21,501 nt of DNA, taken from NCBI GenBank assembly GCA_902767175.1, contig CACXGH010000144.1, positions 1 through 21,501 of the forward strand, read 5' to 3'. The position numbers were made by a program, and so were the translations under genes. Of this stretch, positions 20,894 through 21,501 are shown piece after piece; position 1 is the stretch's first letter; each line of letters starts with the position of its first letter. The stretch comes from an uncultured Ruminococcus sp. (GTDB taxonomy: Bacteria; Bacillota; Clostridia; Oscillospirales; Acutalibacteraceae). The notes under the pieces were generated by a model. It worked only from the letters and a program-made list of their open reading frames with translations, made no database searches and was not told the DNA's origin.

Positions 20894-21501
20894 ATGGCAG
20901 GACTTTCTCCGCTTATGCAGCAGTATCTCAGTGTTAAGGAGCAGAATAAGGATACCATAGTTTTTTTCAGAGTCGGTGACTTTTACGAGATGTTTTTTGA
21001 TGACGCAAAGCTTGCGTCAAAGGAGCTTGAACTGACGCTTACGGGAAAGGACTGCGGTCTTGAGGAAAGGGCACCCATGTGCGGTGTTCCCTTCCACAGC
21101 GTTCAGACATACATCGCAAAGCTTGTTGCTAAGGGGTATAAGGTAGGCATATGTGAACAGACAGAAGATCCTGCCAAAGCTAAAGGACTTGTAAAGCGTG
21201 AGATAACAAGAGTAGTTACTCCCGGTACAGTAACCGAAAGCCTTATGCTTGATGACAGCAGCAATAACTTCCTTTGTACATTATTTACGGATAATAATAA
21301 AACCGGAATAGCCTTCTGCGATATCTCTACAGGCGAGCTATACGCTACGTCTCTTGATGGGGATTCTCAGGAGAGCGAGATAAAGAACGAACTGCTTAAA
21401 TACAAGCCGTCTGAAATGCTTATCGGCGGTGATGCGGTGAAATTCCGATCACTCGGTAAATTTATCAAGGACAGGCTGAATTCAAGCGTAACAATGCTTG
21501 A
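20894..21501 (+). CDS. mutS: DNA mismatch repair protein MutS, N-terminal part (cut by the window)
   Basis: MutS recognises mismatches and recruits MutL. Only the first 202 codons are in the window; the frame stays open to the end. The mismatch-binding domain I is present, with the F-x-E wedge (F30, E32) in FFRVGDFYEMFFDDA, then RAPMCGVPFHSVQTYIAKL, GICEQTEDPAKAKGLVKREI and VVTPGTV, all diagnostic of MutS1 rather than MutS2. The connector domain has just begun (FCDISTGELYAT). ATG 20894 follows AGGGGTGA. It lies 36 nt after the YlbF-family gene and is probably in the same operon as miaB. Confidence 0.96.
   Translation, partial: MAGLSPLMQQYLSVKEQNKDTIVFFRVGDFYEMFFDDAKLASKELELTLTGKDCGLEERAPMCGVPFHSVQTYIAKLVAKGYKVGICEQTEDPAKAKGLVKREITRVVTPGTVTESLMLDDSSNNFLCTLFTDNNKTGIAFCDISTGELYATSLDGDSQESEIKNELLKYKPSEMLIGGDAVKFRSLGKFIKDRLNSSVTML

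Overview
The window looks like a chromosomal stretch from a starch-degrading Ruminococcus-type member of the Clostridia (Oscillospiraceae/Ruminococcaceae). The grounds are the Gram-positive ctsR-mcsA-mcsB-clpC operon, near-consensus sigma-A promoters with 17-bp spacers, strong AGGAGG-type ribosome sites with some TTG starts, moderate GC with AT-rich intergenic regions, and a large secreted alpha-amylase with CBM26 and repeated Ig-like/Y_Y_Y-like modules. The species cannot be fixed from the sequence alone.

Layout. 1-85 is a tRNA-Leu(CAA) on the minus strand, with its promoter facing away from the next operon. 329-5250 is the protein quality-control operon ctsR-mcsA-mcsB-clpC, with three CtsR boxes around its promoter and a strong terminator at its end. 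5280-6485 holds a Fur-family regulator translationally coupled to an unknown two-helix membrane protein. It is preceded by a fourfold 11-bp direct repeat and a Fur/Zur-like palindrome at the start site. 6598-10216 is an extracellular GH13_28 alpha-amylase gene as its own transcription unit, starting at TTG. 10221-10688 (minus strand) is a small XRE-type repressor with its own terminator. 11165-12004 is a cytosolic LD-carboxypeptidase-family (S66) protein. 12152-18804 is the histidine biosynthesis cluster hisZ-hisG-hisD-hisC, then a promoter/terminator-rich gap, then hisB-hisA-hisI-hisE. From 18838 onward come miaB, a YlbF/YmcA-family gene with a C-terminal cysteine cluster, and the 5' part of mutS, which runs off the window.

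How the genes work together. CtsR represses its own operon. McsA/McsB mark CtsR and damaged proteins by arginine phosphorylation, and ClpC (with ClpP, encoded elsewhere) unfolds them. The his cluster encodes every step from PRPP+ATP to histidinol phosphate, and the final dehydrogenase, except imidazole glycerol phosphate synthase: hisH and hisF are missing from the two places where they usually sit. Histidinol-phosphate phosphatase is also not here. MiaB modifies tRNA, and its YmcA-like neighbour matches the miaB-ymcA-mutS neighbourhood of Bacillus.

Most of the window is ordinary housekeeping and I do not see a clearly new defence or mobile system. The more unusual signals are regulatory: the 11-bp repeat array before the Fur-family gene, the tandem-promoter/two-terminator/alternative-hairpin leader between hisC and hisB, a structured leader before miaB, an inverted repeat at the start of the hisZ transcript, and a GC-rich palindromic island at about 12024-12080. 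No CRISPR array, insertion sequence, prophage or rRNA was seen.
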